NCBI RefSeq assembly: GCF_001949145.1
Contig: NW_019091369.1
Location: 3,636,592 to 3,700,591 of the forward strand
Direction: 5' to 3'
Length of the DNA stretch: 64,000 bases
Origin: Acanthaster planci
Taxonomy: Eukaryota > Echinodermata > Asteroidea > Valvatida > Acanthasteridae
Shown: positions 23,401-33,371 of the stretch, in pieces
Layout of the letters: the number at the start of each line of letters is the position of its first letter
Numbering within the stretch: the first letter of the stretch is position 1
Made by a program: the position numbers and the translations under genes
Notes under the pieces: model-generated
The model's input: only the letters and a program-made list of their open reading frames with translations
Databases searched by the model: none
Told to the model about the DNA's origin: nothing

Positions 23401-24886
23401 GAATTGGATGTAATTTTAGGAGCAGTACTTAATGGTTTTTTATGAAATAAAAGTTATTTTTATAGTTTAATTAGAAATTCTTCTCAAATAATGTACTTTG
23501 TTCATTGTTGGCCAATCTATTTTGACAGTGACAGCTGTAAGTATTGTTTGTTCTACATGTATCTGCAACTAACAAGAAAATATTTTGTATTATTTTATAT
23601 TATTTCATTATTTATATTAGTTCATGAGCACATGATCCTCGTTAAAAGAACTTTTGTTTGCCCTATAAAAACTGTAACCCCTTGAAGTGACTTTGGGATA
23701 TCTGGCTGAAAACCACATTCTACAGTCATTTGCAAAAATTTAAGCCCACCCACACAAAATGCATAAAGCTGAAGAAAAACCAACTTAAACCAATCAAACA
23801 TGGCAACTATGTTTATTGTCAATGAGTAACCTTGGTATCTTGACTAATATTGGACTACATTTCCATGATTTGAAATGTTAATTAGTGTGCCCTCCTTTAT
23901 TTCTGATTACTTTATAGACAGGCTTTTTACCCATGTTGCCTTTAAGACAAAATGTCATACAAGACCTGCCTTTGCGAAAAACGTAATTCAGAAGGGTATA
24001 TAGCACTACACTGATGTAATGGACCACTGTAAAATCATATTAAGTAATCATTCAATGAGACAATGTAATGCTGGCCCAGTGACAGAAATACCAGTAAAAT
24101 GGTCTTAAACTTTTGCAAATGACTGTAGTGGAAACATTTTCTCAAAGTTTAGTAAAATAAGCCAAAGGAATTCCAACAAAAACTGCACAACTTTTTCACT
24201 TGAAAATAAGCCTACATGGGGTTTTGTGACTTTATATACATGATTGCAATTAACTAAACTAATGGAAAACTGTTGAATGGGCGTGAAACATGTTTAACTT
24301 ATTTGGAAAATACTGTTAAATGTTGTTGATGTTATTCCTCCATGATTAACCGTCCCTACCCCCCTGGCTAACACAAGCCAATCCTAATTTAATCAAGTCC
24401 CTATCGACCATGCACACATCAACAGAGTACAGATCAACACACAGAACTGTCAATAAAAAAACTGGAAGTAGTATTAGCACACATTCTTTAAACCCATAAA
24501 CGTGTGAGTAAAAGACATTTGGAATGTCAACAACATGTACCAGCCGTCCCCCCAGGTCTATTTCTGCCTCCATATTCAGTGCATTCATGCTCTGAGCTAG
24601 CCATGCCCTACTTCAATACTTGTAACTGGACGCGGGCAAAATTCCTGATGCATGCAACGTGCAAACTAGTATGGTCGGAACCCCATTAAGAAAACTTGAC
24701 AGACTTCACCAATTCAAAACGATGCTCAAAAAGTGGTTCTGCATCTGTAGAACTACTTACCATAGTTAGCTGACAGGTTTCCTCGCATCGACTAACTAGA
24801 TCTGCATTTGTCCATGAAATATAGATGGTAAAAAGTAGCAAAATCACTTGGAAAGTCCACCTGTTTTTCGCACTGTTCACCGCCAT
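74..24886 (-). CDS. ROS1: ROS1/sevenless-type receptor tyrosine kinase, complete, 40 coding exons
   Basis: Orphan-type receptor tyrosine kinase of the plasma membrane, in the ROS1/sevenless family. I joined 40 exons by GT-AG boundaries (one GC-AG). The sum is 6813 nt, exactly 2271 codons, so 2270 residues; human ROS1 has about 2350. Order: signal peptide, Cys-rich N terminus, two FN3 domains, three YWTD-type beta-propellers separated by FN3 domains, about four membrane-proximal FN3 domains, one transmembrane helix (about residues 1870-1900) and a kinase domain (from about 1946). The N-terminal Cys/Trp-Asn pattern, the exon order and the kinase signature all match ROS1 rather than ALK, LTK or INSR. 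The start is ATG at 24886-24884, followed at once by a signal peptide; an in-frame ATG at 24919 is a weaker alternative. The stop is at 74-76. The gene diverges from YRDC. Exon coordinates are in the sub-entries. Confidence 0.95.
2553..2970 (-). other. ROS1: ROS1 transmembrane and juxtamembrane exons
   Basis: Exon 2881-2970 encodes about 25 hydrophobic residues ([20 protein letters not shown] and on), followed across the splice by the stop-transfer sequence [11 protein letters not shown]. Exon 2553-2691 carries the cytoplasmic juxtamembrane segment and leads into the glycine loop exon. This fixes the topology: everything encoded from 3279 upward is extracellular. Confidence 0.95.
3460..3640 (-). 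repeat. tRNA-derived SINE fragments in a ROS1 intron
   Basis: Two perfect Pol III B-box motifs lie on the minus strand: GGTTCGAGTCC at 3488-3498 and GGTTCGAATCC at 3592-3602. A possible A-box-like stretch (TGGCGCAGC) lies upstream of the first. No cloverleaf folds around either, so these are tRNA-derived SINE remnants rather than tRNA genes. They sit in the intron between the two last FN3 exons. Confidence 0.55.
4161..4330. repeat. Dispersed repeat A, copy 1
   Basis: About 150 bp that recurs at 12325-12472 in the same orientation. The best conserved part reads gttgcagtcgcatcgctacc here and attgcagtcccattgctacc in the other copy. Both lie in ROS1 introns. No terminal inverted repeats or coding capacity are evident; class unknown. 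Confidence 0.6.
6891..8760 (-). other. ROS1: ROS1 third YWTD-type beta-propeller exons, with RRKR site
   Basis: Exons 8549-8760, 8048-8256, 7360-7637 and 6891-7061 encode LDL-receptor class B-like blades, seen as [30 protein letters not shown] and RVYWTNENQ. Between two blades, at 7538-7549, the protein reads [11 protein letters not shown], a perfect R-X-K/R-R furin consensus next to a Cys-rich loop at about residue 1327. Sequence match is direct; cleavage is inference. Confidence 0.85.
11652..11771 (-). other. ROS1: GC-AG intron in ROS1
   Basis: The donor reads CAG|gcaagt, with GC at 11771-11770 and an otherwise perfect donor consensus. The acceptor is tttcag at 11653-11652. A GT donor that keeps the propeller reading frame is not available nearby, and the phase-0 junction joins two blade exons cleanly. 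Confidence 0.8.
12325..12472. repeat. Dispersed repeat A, copy 2
   Basis: Second copy of the repeat at 4161-4330. It ends about 15 bp from the donor side of ROS1 exon 12488-12697, so it occupies most of the start of that intron. Confidence 0.6.
13462..13482. repeat. (AAAC)n microsatellite
   Basis: About five AAAC units directly next to the acceptor of ROS1 exon 12894-13459. On the transcribed strand they form a GTTT-rich polypyrimidine tract. Confidence 0.8.
14053..14192. repeat. Two-copy 70-bp tandem duplication
   Basis: Copies at 14053-14122 and 14123-14192 differ at only two positions by eye. They lie in a ROS1 intron and look recent. Confidence 0.9.
14970..14981. repeat. Homopolymer G12, forming the C-tract of a ROS1 acceptor
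   Basis: Twelve G on the plus strand read as C12 on the transcribed strand, immediately before ggcag of the acceptor for exon 14800-14964. Confidence 0.85.
16225..16307. repeat. Two-copy 41-bp direct duplication
   Basis: Units beginning ttcaaaacaggtca at 16225 and 16266, with several differences between them. Located in a ROS1 intron next to the acceptor of exon 16056-16194. Confidence 0.7.
17432..17516 (-). other. Candidate alternative ROS1 exon encoding a hydrophobic segment
   Basis: An 85-bp open stretch with a plausible acceptor (gttttag at 17518-17517) and a strong donor (CCAG|gtaaga). It would encode 28 residues: a basic DEKKKR start followed by [15 protein letters not shown]. It enters in phase 0 and leaves in phase 1, exactly as exon 4 does, and cannot be joined in series with exon 4 without a stop. 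It may be a mutually exclusive exon or a chance open frame. Confidence 0.3.
20875..20933. repeat. 59-bp TTAA-bounded palindrome, copy 1
   Basis: Begins TTAACCCTAAC and ends GTTAGGGTTAA. The two 23-nt arms pair with three mismatches around a 13-nt centre. A second 59-bp copy in reverse orientation is at 42634-42692, and a decayed copy at 60109-60161. The TTAA ends and CCC/GGG termini resemble piggyBac-type target sites and ends; that link is inference. Confidence 0.75.
23723..24125. mobile_element. 403-bp Tc1/mariner-like MITE
   Basis: Terminal inverted repeats of about 23 bp (left begins CAGTCATTTGCAAAAATTTA) match with one mismatch. The element is flanked by TA on both sides (23721-23722 and 24126-24127), the target duplication of Tc1/mariner transposons. 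The CAGT...ACTG ends are also typical. It has no transposase open frame, so it is non-autonomous. It lies in ROS1 intron 1. Confidence 0.85.
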
Positions 24887-25290
24887 TGCAGCAGGGCCAT
24901 TGGGGATCACGAAGTGCACGGTTTATTTCGGTAAACCGCAAGACAGATACTTGGTATTCAATTTTCACCGTGCAGCTGAACGGACATTCCATCATGCCAT
25001 ATTTGGATAATAGATGGCTTTATTTGGATGAATGGTTACAAATATGGTACTGTAACTTCCATATTAGGACCCATACGTAAACTCATAATGAAGTCACAAC
25101 ATTCATTGGGTAAAAGTCAGAAAGAATGCGTAGACGTATGGCCCCGCCTAACAATTTGCATATTGAGTGGAGGAGGGAAATCCCAACAGTCAATCCAAGA
25201 TGGCAGCCTCTATGCACGTGTGGTCTGTAGGGGTGATGCAATGTCGTGAATGATCGAGAGATTTGAGGAATATTTGTCACGACTAGTATA
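24887..25290. promoter_or_regulatory. Bidirectional promoter region, ROS1 / YRDC
   Basis: 404 bp separate the two divergent start codons. It contains a GC-box-like ggccccgcc near 25140 and a YY1-like core caagatggcag near 25196, but no obvious TATA box. A short upstream frame (ATG at 24900, out of frame with ROS1) overlaps the ROS1 start. Transcription start sites cannot be seen directly. Confidence 0.55.
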
Positions 25291-27037
25291 ATGTTTCATA
25301 TTCGTTACACAACTTACAGAAGGCTTACACGGATCGCATTGAAGTATTGGTCCAATTTCTTAAAAGAATTCAGCGGCGACAGTCAAATTAGAACCGTGGG
25401 AATGGCTCGACTCATCAAGCTCGGAAATGCAGCCGGTAAATATGGTAAAAACATGGAAAACAAATGCCGTAACATTTTTACTTGTAATATGTTTTAGAGT
25501 TTGTGAGTTTTATTCCTCCATATGTGGGTCGTGGTGCAGTATACACAGACAAGTCAAAGTGCGCCATAACACCAGCACCACAAACACATTAGACCTTTAA
25601 TGATTGTTTGGTCTAACCACCATGACCACTAACTGACTAATGTTAATCAAGCTAATGATCATGTGAAATTTGTGTATCTACATGTTCATGTAACAGTACA
25701 TTTATAATTCAGCCTACTATTTGAAGTCTCTTCACATCATCGTGCATTGTAATTGTTGGCCATGATTGGTTGATGTGCCTGCATACCTTACATGAAAGTG
25801 GGACAGAAGAGACTGAGTAGTGTACAACCTTATATTATGCATTGTAGTTCAGTGCATGGACCCCGTTTACAATCAATAACCATGCTGATTGTGAAAAATT
25901 GTCATTCTGTCACAACCAGATTAATCACTTAGTTAAAATGTTATTTTTATTCCGCTTAAATAACAGACAATCATCATGCAGTTTCTGCAGCTGTTGAGAG
26001 CCTGCAAGCTGGTCATGTCATAGCCGTCCCTACAGACACCATCTATGGTGTAGCAGCTTTGGCCCAATCAACTGCTTCTGTGAAGCAGTTATACAACATC
26101 AAGGGGAGAAATGGAAACAACCCTATTGCGATCTGTGTTGGAGATATTGAAGACTTACAAAAGTACGATGAAATCTATAGATGACATTTGTTTTCAATAA
26201 ATTTTTGTTTTCAATGACTGACCAAAATATTAATGAATGTTTTAGGTTTGATCTATTGTATTGTTTTTGTGCATAGGTGGAGTGAAGTTCCTGTATCAAC
26301 CAGTTTACTTTCTGATCTTCTGCCGGGACCAGTCACATTGGTGTTCAAGAGGCGACCTGAGCTCAACCCTGAGTTGAACCCTTTCACCAGCTTGGTTGGT
26401 ATCCGTATTCCAGACTATCCATTCATCAGAGAGGTTGCAAGAGCCGTTGGTTCCCCTTTGGCGCTTACCAGTGCCAACATCAGCGCAACTAGAAGTACAC
26501 TGGCTGTGCAGGTTTGTGATTTTTCCAATCAAAAATATGTTTGTTCAATAAACTGCTTTTGCTTTAATCTACATACAATTGTAATTGTTGCCTGTTAAAA
26601 TACTCATGTTAAAAATTCTAGTATTATGACTAAAAACCAGTGTGGACAATAAATTTTAAGCTGAAATGAATTCAGGCTTTGAAGAAAATTTCCAAATGTA
26701 TGTTCTATCTAAAACTTTAAACTTTGCAGGAGTTTGAGGAGTTATGGCCCAAGCTTGACCTAATTCTGGACGGAGGTCAACTTGGTGACACTGTGGAAGC
26801 CAGGTTAGGTTCCACCGTGGTGAATCTCTCTATACCGGGGCAGTTCACCATCATCAGACCTGGAAGGTAAACCTAATCCCCGCAAAGGGCTCAGAATATC
26901 AAATAATCTTGATCTTCTACATGTAAATTACTTGTCAAACATATTAATTACGAATGACTTATTGTTCTCTTGGCAGCGCTCATAGTAAGACTGTGGACAT
27001 CCTGTCAAAGAAACATGGCCTACTGGAAACAAGATAG
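25291..27037 (+). CDS. YRDC: YrdC domain-containing protein (threonylcarbamoyl-AMP synthase)
   Basis: Makes threonylcarbamoyl-AMP from threonine, bicarbonate and ATP, the first step of the universal t6A37 modification of ANN-decoding tRNAs; KEOPS or OSGEPL1 then transfers the group. Five exons: 25291-25435, 25967-26162, 26277-26511, 26730-26866, 26977-27037, totalling 774 nt (257 residues), all in phase. Family motifs: VPTDTIYGVAALA, the KGR loop, PGPVTLV, VGIRIPD, ALTSANIS and LGSTVVNLS, ending IIRPG. The N terminus (MFHIRYTTYRRLTRIALKYW) is basic and hydroxylated with no early acid, like a mitochondrial presequence; human YRDC serves both cytosol and mitochondria. A later in-frame Met (GMARLIKLG) could give a cytosolic form. 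The human protein is 279 residues. The gene is single and intact, divergent from ROS1 and tail-to-tail with PEBP. Confidence 0.96.
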
Positions 27038-27645
27038 CAGGAATGCCGCAACAGGATACACATAGTCCACCAAAACAAAGAAGTATTTTCAAGTCATCAA
27101 CACATTATTTCCAGAGTGACACTTCCAGTAGAGGACCAGTTTTGTATCTTAAAAGCTTTGTAAAGCCCTCCTTTTGTCATGTATTTTAACAAAACTGTAC
27201 TGCTAAAGTATTTTTGTATGTTCCTTTGTGCAACACGATGGCAAAATTGTAATTTATTTTCCATTGAGATGCTACATCGGGAGTCTTCTGCTAAAGTTAC
27301 TCGTCAAGCAGAAGCGAACTGAGAACCAGCCACTAGCCATGTACATCCTGTGACTTATTGGCTGGTAACCAGCTTTCTGCACTGCTTCCTATTGTGCAAT
27401 TTGTAAAGGTTTTTTTTTACAAACACTGTTTTGATAAACATTTTCTTAGTGTGTTTGTAAAACTGATCGTTAAGCTATTCAGTATTATTCAATATTTTTG
27501 GGGTCACAGGGTCAGGTACAGTGCATTTCAAAAGGAGTATTAACATCTACTCTAGCGTAAGATTTACAACTATCAAAGAAAAAGTAGCGCACTTAACACA
27601 ATATATAATGTGTCTTACATAATAAGTTGCGATATTAGCAAAACC

Positions 27646-27651
27646 AATAAA
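27646..27651 (+). promoter_or_regulatory. Candidate YRDC polyadenylation signal
   Basis: AATAAA in the AT-rich region about 600 bp after the YRDC stop, and the first canonical hexamer I noticed. The true cleavage site is unknown. Confidence 0.45.
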
Positions 27652-29009
27652 CAGTTGTTTGTCATTCTTCTGTATAGATTTCATGGCTGAGCCGAAAAGG
27701 GTTGAGGTAAAATGTTAACAGCTTTGCTTTTCTTAGTGGGGTCCAGTTTGTCACATAATTTAACAATTTGTAACATTTATTTGGCATTTCAGTCTGTTTC
27801 AATATGTCACTTAGAAGATGGCGTTGGTTTTCTTTTTAGAAATTACAAGATTTGTGTATCTTTTGGTTTGGGGGCTTGTTTTTGTAAATGTAATTAAATG
27901 TTTATGTTCATTCATACCTGTGTAAAATTTAAAAGAAAATGACAACTATTAAATGTAACTTTACAAAATGAAGGCATTTTAATGCCGTCTTTTTAAAGTT
28001 GCAAACTTGTTTTGATCACAATTTCAACACATCTTTAATTAAGGCAGTAGCAATAAACGCACAACAGGTGAAGCATTCATGAAGCATTTTATGCAACAAG
28101 CAGTCACTTTATGGAAACCTTCACAGGCTCATAACAGGCAACAATCTCTCTTCTCAGAGACACTCCTAACAAGATTGATGTAAAATGTCCAGCTTGAGGA
28201 CATAATCATATTTACAAAGCATGTTTTTGGTACTGGGAATTCTTTTGACGGTGAACCAACAGTGAGGAATGAATTCATTATTGTTGAGACTTAATTGAAT
28301 AACGGAGGATGAATATTGAGAAAAGAAGAAAACGAAAATACCTTCTCCAAAATGTGAAGTGAGAATAAAGTACAAACTGTCTGTTGTCATCAAGACACAT
28401 TTGATGCATTTAACTCATTGAAATTAATCAAATAAACCACCTGAAAATAAAATGATTCTGTAATTACTTCGTATTACAGAATTGTAAATGAGAAAACACG
28501 CAAAATAATAGCCTTTTAGCATCAAATGCACATGCATTGGTTACGATTGCAGCAGCTTTGGGGAAGTGCAGGTGTGTGTGTAGAATTTACTGTCTTTTTA
28601 AAGATTTACAGGATATCAATAAATTCACACAATAGATCTTATTCTTAAGGAAGCCATTTTGAATTATGTTCCCTGAATCTATCTTACTCAATGTAATCTA
28701 TCTAATGGGGTGGTGTCAGACTATTTTCTGATCCATGCCTCACTTTCTTTTTTAATGTGGCTTAAACCACATATAATAAATCACAGATTTCAAATTATTC
28801 ATCATTGGAAATGTGACTAATCTTAACAAAATTTTATTTTGTTGCTCATATTTTTATTCTCAGGTTCAAAAACTAAAAGTTAAGCTTGCTTTCAAATAAA
28901 AGTGGCTGACTTGTGAATAAAATCTATGTCAGTGTATCATCTTCAGTTGACTTGTCATCCATATCTTTGTCTTATGTCTTGTTTTAATCTTTTCACGAGT
29001 TTCTGGACC
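27652..29009. other. Intergenic: YRDC 3' to PEBP 3'
   Basis: Tail-to-tail spacer, strongly AT-rich. On the minus strand AATAAA hexamers occur at 28853-28858 and 28833-28838, about 150-175 bp after the PEBP stop, and are likely its polyadenylation signals. I see no exon, repeat family or structured RNA here. Confidence 0.6.
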
Positions 29010-30116
29010 TTATTTTTCACTTTTTCCTGCCTCCTGCTTCCTCTTGGCGGTCATTTCCTCAACTCTGGCATACATCTTGGGCACGTAGTCATCATACTCA
29101 GCTTGGACAAAATTCCCGGCTACTGGGTTTCCAAGGCCATGTGACTGTGCAAACTCACGCACCTTCCACTTAGCTCTACCTGTGAAATCGCTGTCCGAGA
29201 CTAAGGGCACACTGTCTGGATTGATTCGCCCAGTTTGCTTGTAGATGAGGATGACGTAGCGATGAAGGCCTGTAATGAAAAATTAACACTAAATTGACTG
29301 CACGACATGAACAAGTGTTCAAAAGGAAACCAAACAAATAGTAAGATACATATAGATTGCAAAGAACACCATCGTATGGTTTGACAAAAAGCACCTCAGA
29401 CAAAGAGATTGTTTTTTTTTATCTACCATACAAAGTTGGCTGGCTGTTACTCATTTCATTCATAAGGATACTGATTTTCTTTCATCTCAAATTTTAGAAG
29501 ATCAATTTTCTACCAGTGTCCTTTGGTGGGCCTGCCCCAATGTACTCAGACCGGGCGCTACCACCGGCAATTTCGTTGCCTGGTACATTGATGACCAACC
29601 AATGGCGCCATTCACGGAACTTAGGGTTGGCCCTACTGGGCGCATCAGGATCAGTCATCACAACGGTGTAGAGGACGCCCTCCTCAGCCGGCCAGGTGAC
29701 GGTTGGCTGGTTCTGGACCTGAGAATGAAAAGTCTATGTTCAGCATGCATCACAGGTGAACTCTGGCTGGCACACAGTGGCACAAGTATGGGGGAATGTG
29801 CCTCCCCCCCCCAGCACAGGTCCCTGCCCCTCCCCTCCATGGGTGTGTCCTCTCATTGGAAATTTTGAAATGTACAGAGCCTATGTACTGGCATTGATTC
29901 ATTTACCTTCAGTGACCCCCTTGAACATACCGAGGAAGCAGAGTGCAAATACCTGAGTGGGCGTAACAACATTGCCCATCTCGGCTTTCACGCCACTGGG
30001 CCATGTGACCTCGGCTGTACTGGGTGGGGCTACATCAATGACATCCGGTACAACACCCCCAGCTTCCATGATTCTCTCCACTTCTTCAGGGATTTTATCC
30101 AGTTGAAAATGTGAAT
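29010..30116 (-). CDS. PEBP1: Phosphatidylethanolamine-binding protein (PEBP1/RKIP family), 5' exon not found
   Basis: Small ligand-pocket protein of the PEBP family. Vertebrate PEBP1 binds phosphatidylethanolamine and inhibits RAF kinase; the same role here is inference. Three exons: 29953-30116, 29514-29718, 29010-29269, about 209 codons. Family signature: MTDPDAPSR (the conserved DPDxP pocket), [32 protein letters not shown] (the GxxxPxxxGxHRYV block) and [10 protein letters not shown] near the end, followed by a Lys/Glu-rich tail. The first visible exon begins in phase 1 (codon completed as x|AT, then [11 protein letters not shown]), so only a very short coding segment with the start ATG is missing upstream. 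I could not identify it between 30117 and 32826. No signal peptide is seen in the visible part. The gene is tail-to-tail with YRDC. The symbol denotes the family; a closer PEBP paralogue is possible. Confidence 0.9.
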
Positions 30117-32826
30117 CTACTGGACGGTGAATTTAATAGTGGTCAAAAAATCATGAAGTGATCATAAAAATTATTGCACCAACTAACTAGGCTATTAAAG
30201 CTTAATTGTCACTGACCTCGGGGCCTACCCCCAGAACAGTGTGGTTCGTCGGCGCACTCCCACGTTTATCTTGTTCGTGAGAGAGCAGTGGATGATGAAC
30301 CCCACAGTCCTGGGGATATCATTGATCATCAAGGTATTCGGGCATACTTCATGTATTTACGACCTGTTAAACACGGAGTAATTACAGAACTCTAAAAATC
30401 TCTCACTCTAAAATCGACCCCCGGAATGACTGGTTACGTGGGTACAAGGTGAAAATCCCTTGAGAAGAGTGTGACACTTTGACCTGTACATGGCTATGAA
30501 GTTGATCATGCGGGATGGCAGGGTATTCTGCAATTGAGCTGATAGGGACTCGGAGAGAGTATTCCCCCGGAACTGTGGGAACGTTGGAGCGGTGCAGACG
30601 GTCGGATACCGCAGTTCTGGGGCAGTGGGGTAGGCGTAAGTGATAGAGGAGCCCACTTTGGATAATGAAAATCATCTGCGTGGAATGTACGATGCAGTTT
30701 TACCCCACGGTATATTCCAAATTACTAGTCATGTGAGTAAGTCCAGTATTATCAATATAAATAGCACGTGGAGAAAGAAAATAAGCGATCATGTACCTCC
30801 AGCTCAGGTCAGATATGTACGGTGTAGCTCCGCGCACGCGCTTAGAAATTAGCTAGCTGGCCGAGATCGCGAGCGCCCTCTAGGCTAGCTCACAGAACCC
30901 CGTCCGGGCTGCAGAGGCCGCGCTGTTCCACCTTCTCAACATCGGTCTATATTTTTGTACCACTCTTTGTTCAGTTACACTTAAAGGGTGCTCCACTTTT
31001 GCCTCCTCTCATTCTGATGATGCTCCACCTTAATCTCTTTTAGCCGACTGCCTTACAAGACATCTCCCGCTAAGCAGCAAAAGCCCATGCAAACAAGAAG
31101 TTTTTGGAGGCCAATTACATATTCGTTAACTTAATTAAGTGGCCAAGTAGGCTACCTGATTGTTCGTTGATTTCTAAGTTTAAATTAACAGTTTCTGGTC
31201 ACCAGCTTTAACAGAGCATTTCATGGAAATTTTTTTAGCCACGAGTTTATTTTCCTCAAGAAATTAAATTACTACCCTTGTTTACATCCTACTTGGGAAC
31301 TCACAGCAGTGAAAACGAACGAATTAGCAAGGGCGAATTGCGGGAACCTTTCCAGCAATCTGGCGTTACTTGGTTGTTGCATCTTGGAGGATACGGTTGC
31401 AAATTCTTCGGCATGACATCCCTGTTCCAAGATATCAATAAGCAAAAGACCAGAAGTATGAATCCGTGCTCAGTCCTAGACTGCTAGATATCGAGAGCAA
31501 AATGCAAAACAGCAATGTTTAGCTCGGTTTTCTCGGTCAAAAGGTTCAGGAATAACACTTGATTTTGTAAAATTGCTGATGCAACATTATACGACAGCGA
31601 ACATCCGAAGATGGCGACGTATGACCATGGAGGTGTGATTCTACCTCCATGGTATGACGCACAGTTTAGGTACCACACACTTTAAGGAGTTAGAGGGATG
31701 AAGAGGCGAACGAGAGTCGTTCTTCTCTATTTCTTCACCCTTTCAATTATCGAAATTCACCATGACGCTGAACTCTTATAAATCACAATAAAATTGCTTT
31801 TTATATCCAATCAATCAACGTAAGTGACCATTATCATGAAAAGTGGTCAATGGCTCTATGGGTTGAACCCACCAAATTTACAATGACTGAAAGTTTACTG
31901 TGTTAAACGGAACACACACGTGCACAACTATATTTGAAGGTGGACAACTCTCCATTAAATTCTCTCCGCAAGTGGTTTTAAACACCCACTCTCAAGAAAG
32001 ATTTCTTGTTTAATACCAATCTTGTAATATTAACTAACCTCTTTAATTTTATGATAAATGTGCAAATGATTCAAGTCTATTGACCAGGCAGATATTTACC
32101 GGTGATATAATGTCCGAATTCTTTGATCATACATGCCCTCTTTTCTATTTTGAAAGTAGCTCCATGTCACAGAAATCAAGGTACTAGATATATTCTGAAG
32201 AAGGTAAAAGATTAATATTCCAAAGAAGTATTCAAACAAATCAAATTTACTTCGTCAACGTACACCTGTCTTGTATTTCAAACTGAAACCATCCATGTTC
32301 AACAATTGGACTATGCATTTAATTTCGATTCAGTCACATAACATAACATTAGGCCTATCCGTTTAAGCTAAGTGAGGTTTTTCGACCATGTTAGTAATTC
32401 ATCACATGACTGCCGATGAGCGAAACCGCCAACTCCATTGAAAGCAATAGGCCCTATTGCAGTTCAAATATTTCTTAAAAGATACTTTTCTGAGAAAGTC
32501 CATATGAGTATTTTGTACGGTGGTCACGGGTTGCCTGTAAGAACACAGACGATAATCAAAACTATCAACAGTGCCATGGTTGATGCATTTCTACATTCAC
32601 GGTTACAGGTTAGACTGATGATAAAGTACCTTTTCAACGACAAGAACAATAAAGACGTGACTCGAGAACACTGTATGCCATGTTAATATTACCCCATGCT
32701 GGATTTGTATCCTGACATTTTCGCGCACATGAGCATATCTTGTGACTACGGTTATTTTAGCGGCCCTCGACGCACATGCTCAATCTGCCTGAATAGAAAC
32801 TGGTCACGGGAGCCACTTTTGTCTCA
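30117..32826. other. Upstream region of PEBP, no gene recognised
   Basis: Contains a MITE (30380-30535), a locally GC- and CpG-rich stretch around 30820-30930 that may be the PEBP promoter, and an imperfect hairpin around accatggaggt/acctccatggt near 31625-31650. Open frames of 60-90 codons here have no recognisable homology. Confidence 0.55.
30380..30535 (-). mobile_element. MITE family B, copy 1 (about 156 bp)
   Basis: Related in reverse orientation to 45136-45287. Shared internal blocks include ggttacgtgggtacaaggtg and gaagagtgtgacactttgac. The right end reads gggtattctgcaatt, which matches the inverted terminus of the other copy. The left end here has decayed. No coding capacity. Confidence 0.75.
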
Positions 32827-33371
32827 TTAATACTGCGGTGGAGCGGTGTACAGCACACGATTGGTGGTTCCTCTTCTGGAATCTTCAATGACATAGACGG
32901 TGATATCATTCAGGATTCGTTCGCGTACTTCACTCGGTTTGACGCCATTTGCCAGATCGTGAATAGCAGCAACGCCTAGCCTGCAGAAGAGAATCAGAGC
33001 ATCAGAACTGGGAAAAATCAAAATATCTACAAATCGTAACAAGAAATTAAAAAATATCTTGTTGGTTTTTGTGATTCTGTTATTTTGCCCTAGGGGCTGC
33101 TAGCATGAATCTGAAGCCGGAAATTTGCCGGAGACAGTAATAAAATTCAACTTTAAGCTGAAAGTTGTATTTCTAATAAGTTTCCTTTAGTCTGTTTCAC
33201 CTGCAACAACGCCACAAGCAAACGACGTGCCAGAGACAAAGATGGACTTGTTGCCCCTTTGGAGTGAGTGGTTTTGATAAATGCGCCGGGTGCACAGATA
33301 TCGACGCAGGTCCCGAAACAGGAAGATGGTGATCGAAGATCATACCCATCCTACGAAGCCACTGTGATTGC
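32827..33371 (-). pseudogene. Broken subtilisin-like (proteinase K type, S8) protease, last two exons
   Basis: Exon 33201-33371 reads AITVAS, stop, DGYDLRSPSSCFGTCVDICAPG, then changes frame before IFVSGTSFACGVVAG, the S8 serine-nucleophile motif (GTSxAxxxVAG). Exon 32827-32975 continues AAIHDLANG and NRVLYTAPPQY, the usual end of proteinase K/aqualysin-type enzymes. The in-frame stop is TAG at 33353-33351, and the frame change (one base lost or two gained) falls near 33250. No exons with the catalytic Asp or His motifs were found upstream. Intron positions are kept, so this is not a processed copy. If the acceptor were the tag at 33351, the stop would be intronic, but the frameshift remains. 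An assembly error is the main alternative to a true pseudogene. Confidence 0.72.

Larger units (their letters stand above)
18578..24760 (-). other. ROS1 intron 1 (about 6.2 kb)
   Basis: No exon with recognisable homology was found in this stretch. It holds a TTAA palindrome (20875-20933) and a Tc1-like MITE (23723-24125). A 141-codon open frame at 21604-22029 (plus) has no recognisable domain and is probably fortuitous. The rest is AT-rich with no structure I can name. Confidence 0.75.
17095..24886 (-). other. ROS1: ROS1 signal peptide and Cys-rich N-terminal exons
   Basis: Exon 1 (24761-24886) encodes a signal peptide whose hydrophobic core is [14 protein letters not shown], then SRCEETC. 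Exon 2 (18521-18577) adds TCNDTC. Exon 3 (17654-17713) adds CRRGCSNWN and two more Cys. Exon 4 (17095-17155) adds [13 protein letters not shown]. The Cys pairs, the W-N dipeptide and the acidic segment follow the order of the human ROS1 N terminus. Junctions 1-2, 2-3 and 3-4 are phase 0; exon 4 ends in phase 1. Intron 1 is about 6.2 kb. Confidence 0.88.

Noticed and set aside
30403-30675. Minus-strand open frame as possible first exon of PEBP
   Set aside because: It overlaps MITE family B, has no resemblance to PEBP N termini, and offers no donor in the required phase.
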